Part shown: piece after piece, positions 4,832 through 5,303 of the stretch
How the letters are laid out: each line of letters starts with the position of its first letter
Position numbering within the stretch: position 1 is the first letter of the stretch
Translations under genes and position numbers: made by a program
Source: Solirubrobacteraceae bacterium
GTDB taxonomy: Bacteria; Actinomycetota; Thermoleophilia; Solirubrobacterales; Solirubrobacteraceae
Length of the DNA: 5,303 nt
Direction of reading: 5' to 3'
NCBI GenBank assembly: GCA_016462245.1
Contig: JAEMTR010000014.1
Coordinates: 1-5,303 of the forward strand
The notes under the pieces: generated by a model
What the model was told of the DNA's origin: nothing
Database searches by the model: none
What the model saw: only the letters and a program-made list of their open reading frames with translations

Positions 4832-5303
4832 GTGGCAACGATTCCAGAAGGCCCACCATTCATCGACGTCTGCGTTCATCGCAGCGTCCATCCGGCCGTG
4901 GTCGCGGCCGAGCTACGCGATGGCCTTGCTGGTGGCGTAGTGGCAACGCGCCAGCACTATCTAAGTGCGCGCCAAGCACGGCTTTGGCGCGCGATTGCTG
5001 CTGCCTTCTCGCCGGCCCGCGACGAGGGCGACGGGATGCAGGCTTACGACGCCGTCAATGCGCTGATCGGCGAGCGGCTCGATGAGGGCGGCGTGCACGT
5101 GATTGGCCTTGGCTGCGCCGACGGGGCGAAGGAGCGGCGGCTGCTTGAGGCGCTGCCGCCCGGCGGCCCGGTAACGGCGACGCCGGTCGACGTGAGCTTG
5201 CCGCTTCTACAGATCGCGGCCGACGCTTTGGACGGCGCCGGCGGAGCGCTGCTGCGCCGCCCGATTGTCTGCGACCTTGGGCTGGCAGCCGAGGATCTGC
5301 CAA
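4832..5303 (+). CDS. SAM-dependent methyltransferase, EgtD-type family, N-terminal part
   Basis: The first 157 codons are present; the gene continues past the right edge. The sequence suggests a relative of the histidine-specific methyltransferase family (Methyltransf_33), whose best-known member, EgtD, trimethylates histidine in ergothioneine synthesis. Visible features are an N-terminal helical region in which a lone HY (HYLSARQARLW, 42-52) precedes the SAM domain, motif I VIGLGCADGAKERRLLEAL (90-108, Gly92/Gly94/Gly98), the strand TPVDVSLPLLQIA (117-129) with the acidic residue Asp120 expected to bind SAM ribose, and IVCDLG (145-150). Substrate-binding residues would lie further right, so substrate is not assigned, and no egtB or other ergothioneine gene is in the window. 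The frame is open from 4769; GTG 4832 is chosen for its leaderless-type -10, with TTG 4805 as a weaker alternative. Confidence 0.66.
   Translation, partial: MATIPEGPPFIDVCVHRSVHPAVVAAELRDGLAGGVVATRQHYLSARQARLWRAIAAAFSPARDEGDGMQAYDAVNALIGERLDEGGVHVIGLGCADGAKERRLLEALPPGGPVTATPVDVSLPLLQIAADALDGAGGALLRRPIVCDLGLAAEDLP

Noticed and set aside
4736..4891. N-terminal extension of the SDR back to 4891
   Set aside because: AGGAG at 4739-4743 marks the start at 4735 or 4729, the added residues do not fit an SDR, and the extension would overlap the divergent methyltransferase.
4702..5085. 127-codon plus-strand frame across the SDR/methyltransferase gap
   Set aside because: It overlaps the methyltransferase in another frame and has Arg/Cys-rich low-complexity composition; the GTG 4832 frame has clear SAM-binding motifs.
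5055..5303. Open frame on the minus strand at the right edge
   Set aside because: It is Arg/Ala/Pro-rich and antisense to the methyltransferase motif region.

Overview
The window reads as chromosomal DNA of a high-GC Gram-positive, most likely an actinobacterium. The support is GC-rich codon use, an MsrA tail of the GTGVSCPIG type, and -10 elements of TANNNT form placed exactly for leaderless transcripts. An origin in Thermoleophilia/Solirubrobacterales is a guess: I recall similar secreted repeat proteins there but could not search.

Layout. Positions 1-209 (minus) hold the N-terminus of an M29-type aminopeptidase. It is divergent from a two-gene plus-strand unit: a seven-helix BI-1/TMBIM-type membrane protein (269-925) and peptide methionine sulfoxide reductase MsrA (943-1590). 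A tight plus-strand run of three genes follows (1644-2282, 2296-3228, 3231-3872). All three encode small exported proteins of one family, built from two, three and two copies of a roughly 85-95 residue module with one cysteine pair per module. I recognise no named function for this family; it is the least explained part of the window. Facing it across 29 bp is a FabG-like short-chain dehydrogenase (3902-4735, minus). Divergent from that, a methyltransferase related to the histidine-specific EgtD-type family starts at GTG 4832 and runs off the right edge.

How the parts relate. MsrA repairs oxidised methionine and BI-1 proteins are linked to membrane ion and stress homeostasis, so 269-1590 may be a small stress unit. 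The three exported proteins share spacing and ancestry and are probably one operon whose products act together outside the membrane. A link between them and MsrA is only positional. The SDR and the methyltransferase share a 96 bp divergent intergenic region.

The three genes without a recognisable, well-spaced ribosome binding site at a unit start (aminopeptidase, BI-1, methyltransferase) each have a TANNNT hexamer ending exactly 6 nt before the start codon. This points to leaderless mRNAs. I saw no RNA genes, CRISPR arrays, transposases or other mobile elements, and no intergenic gap longer than 100 bp.
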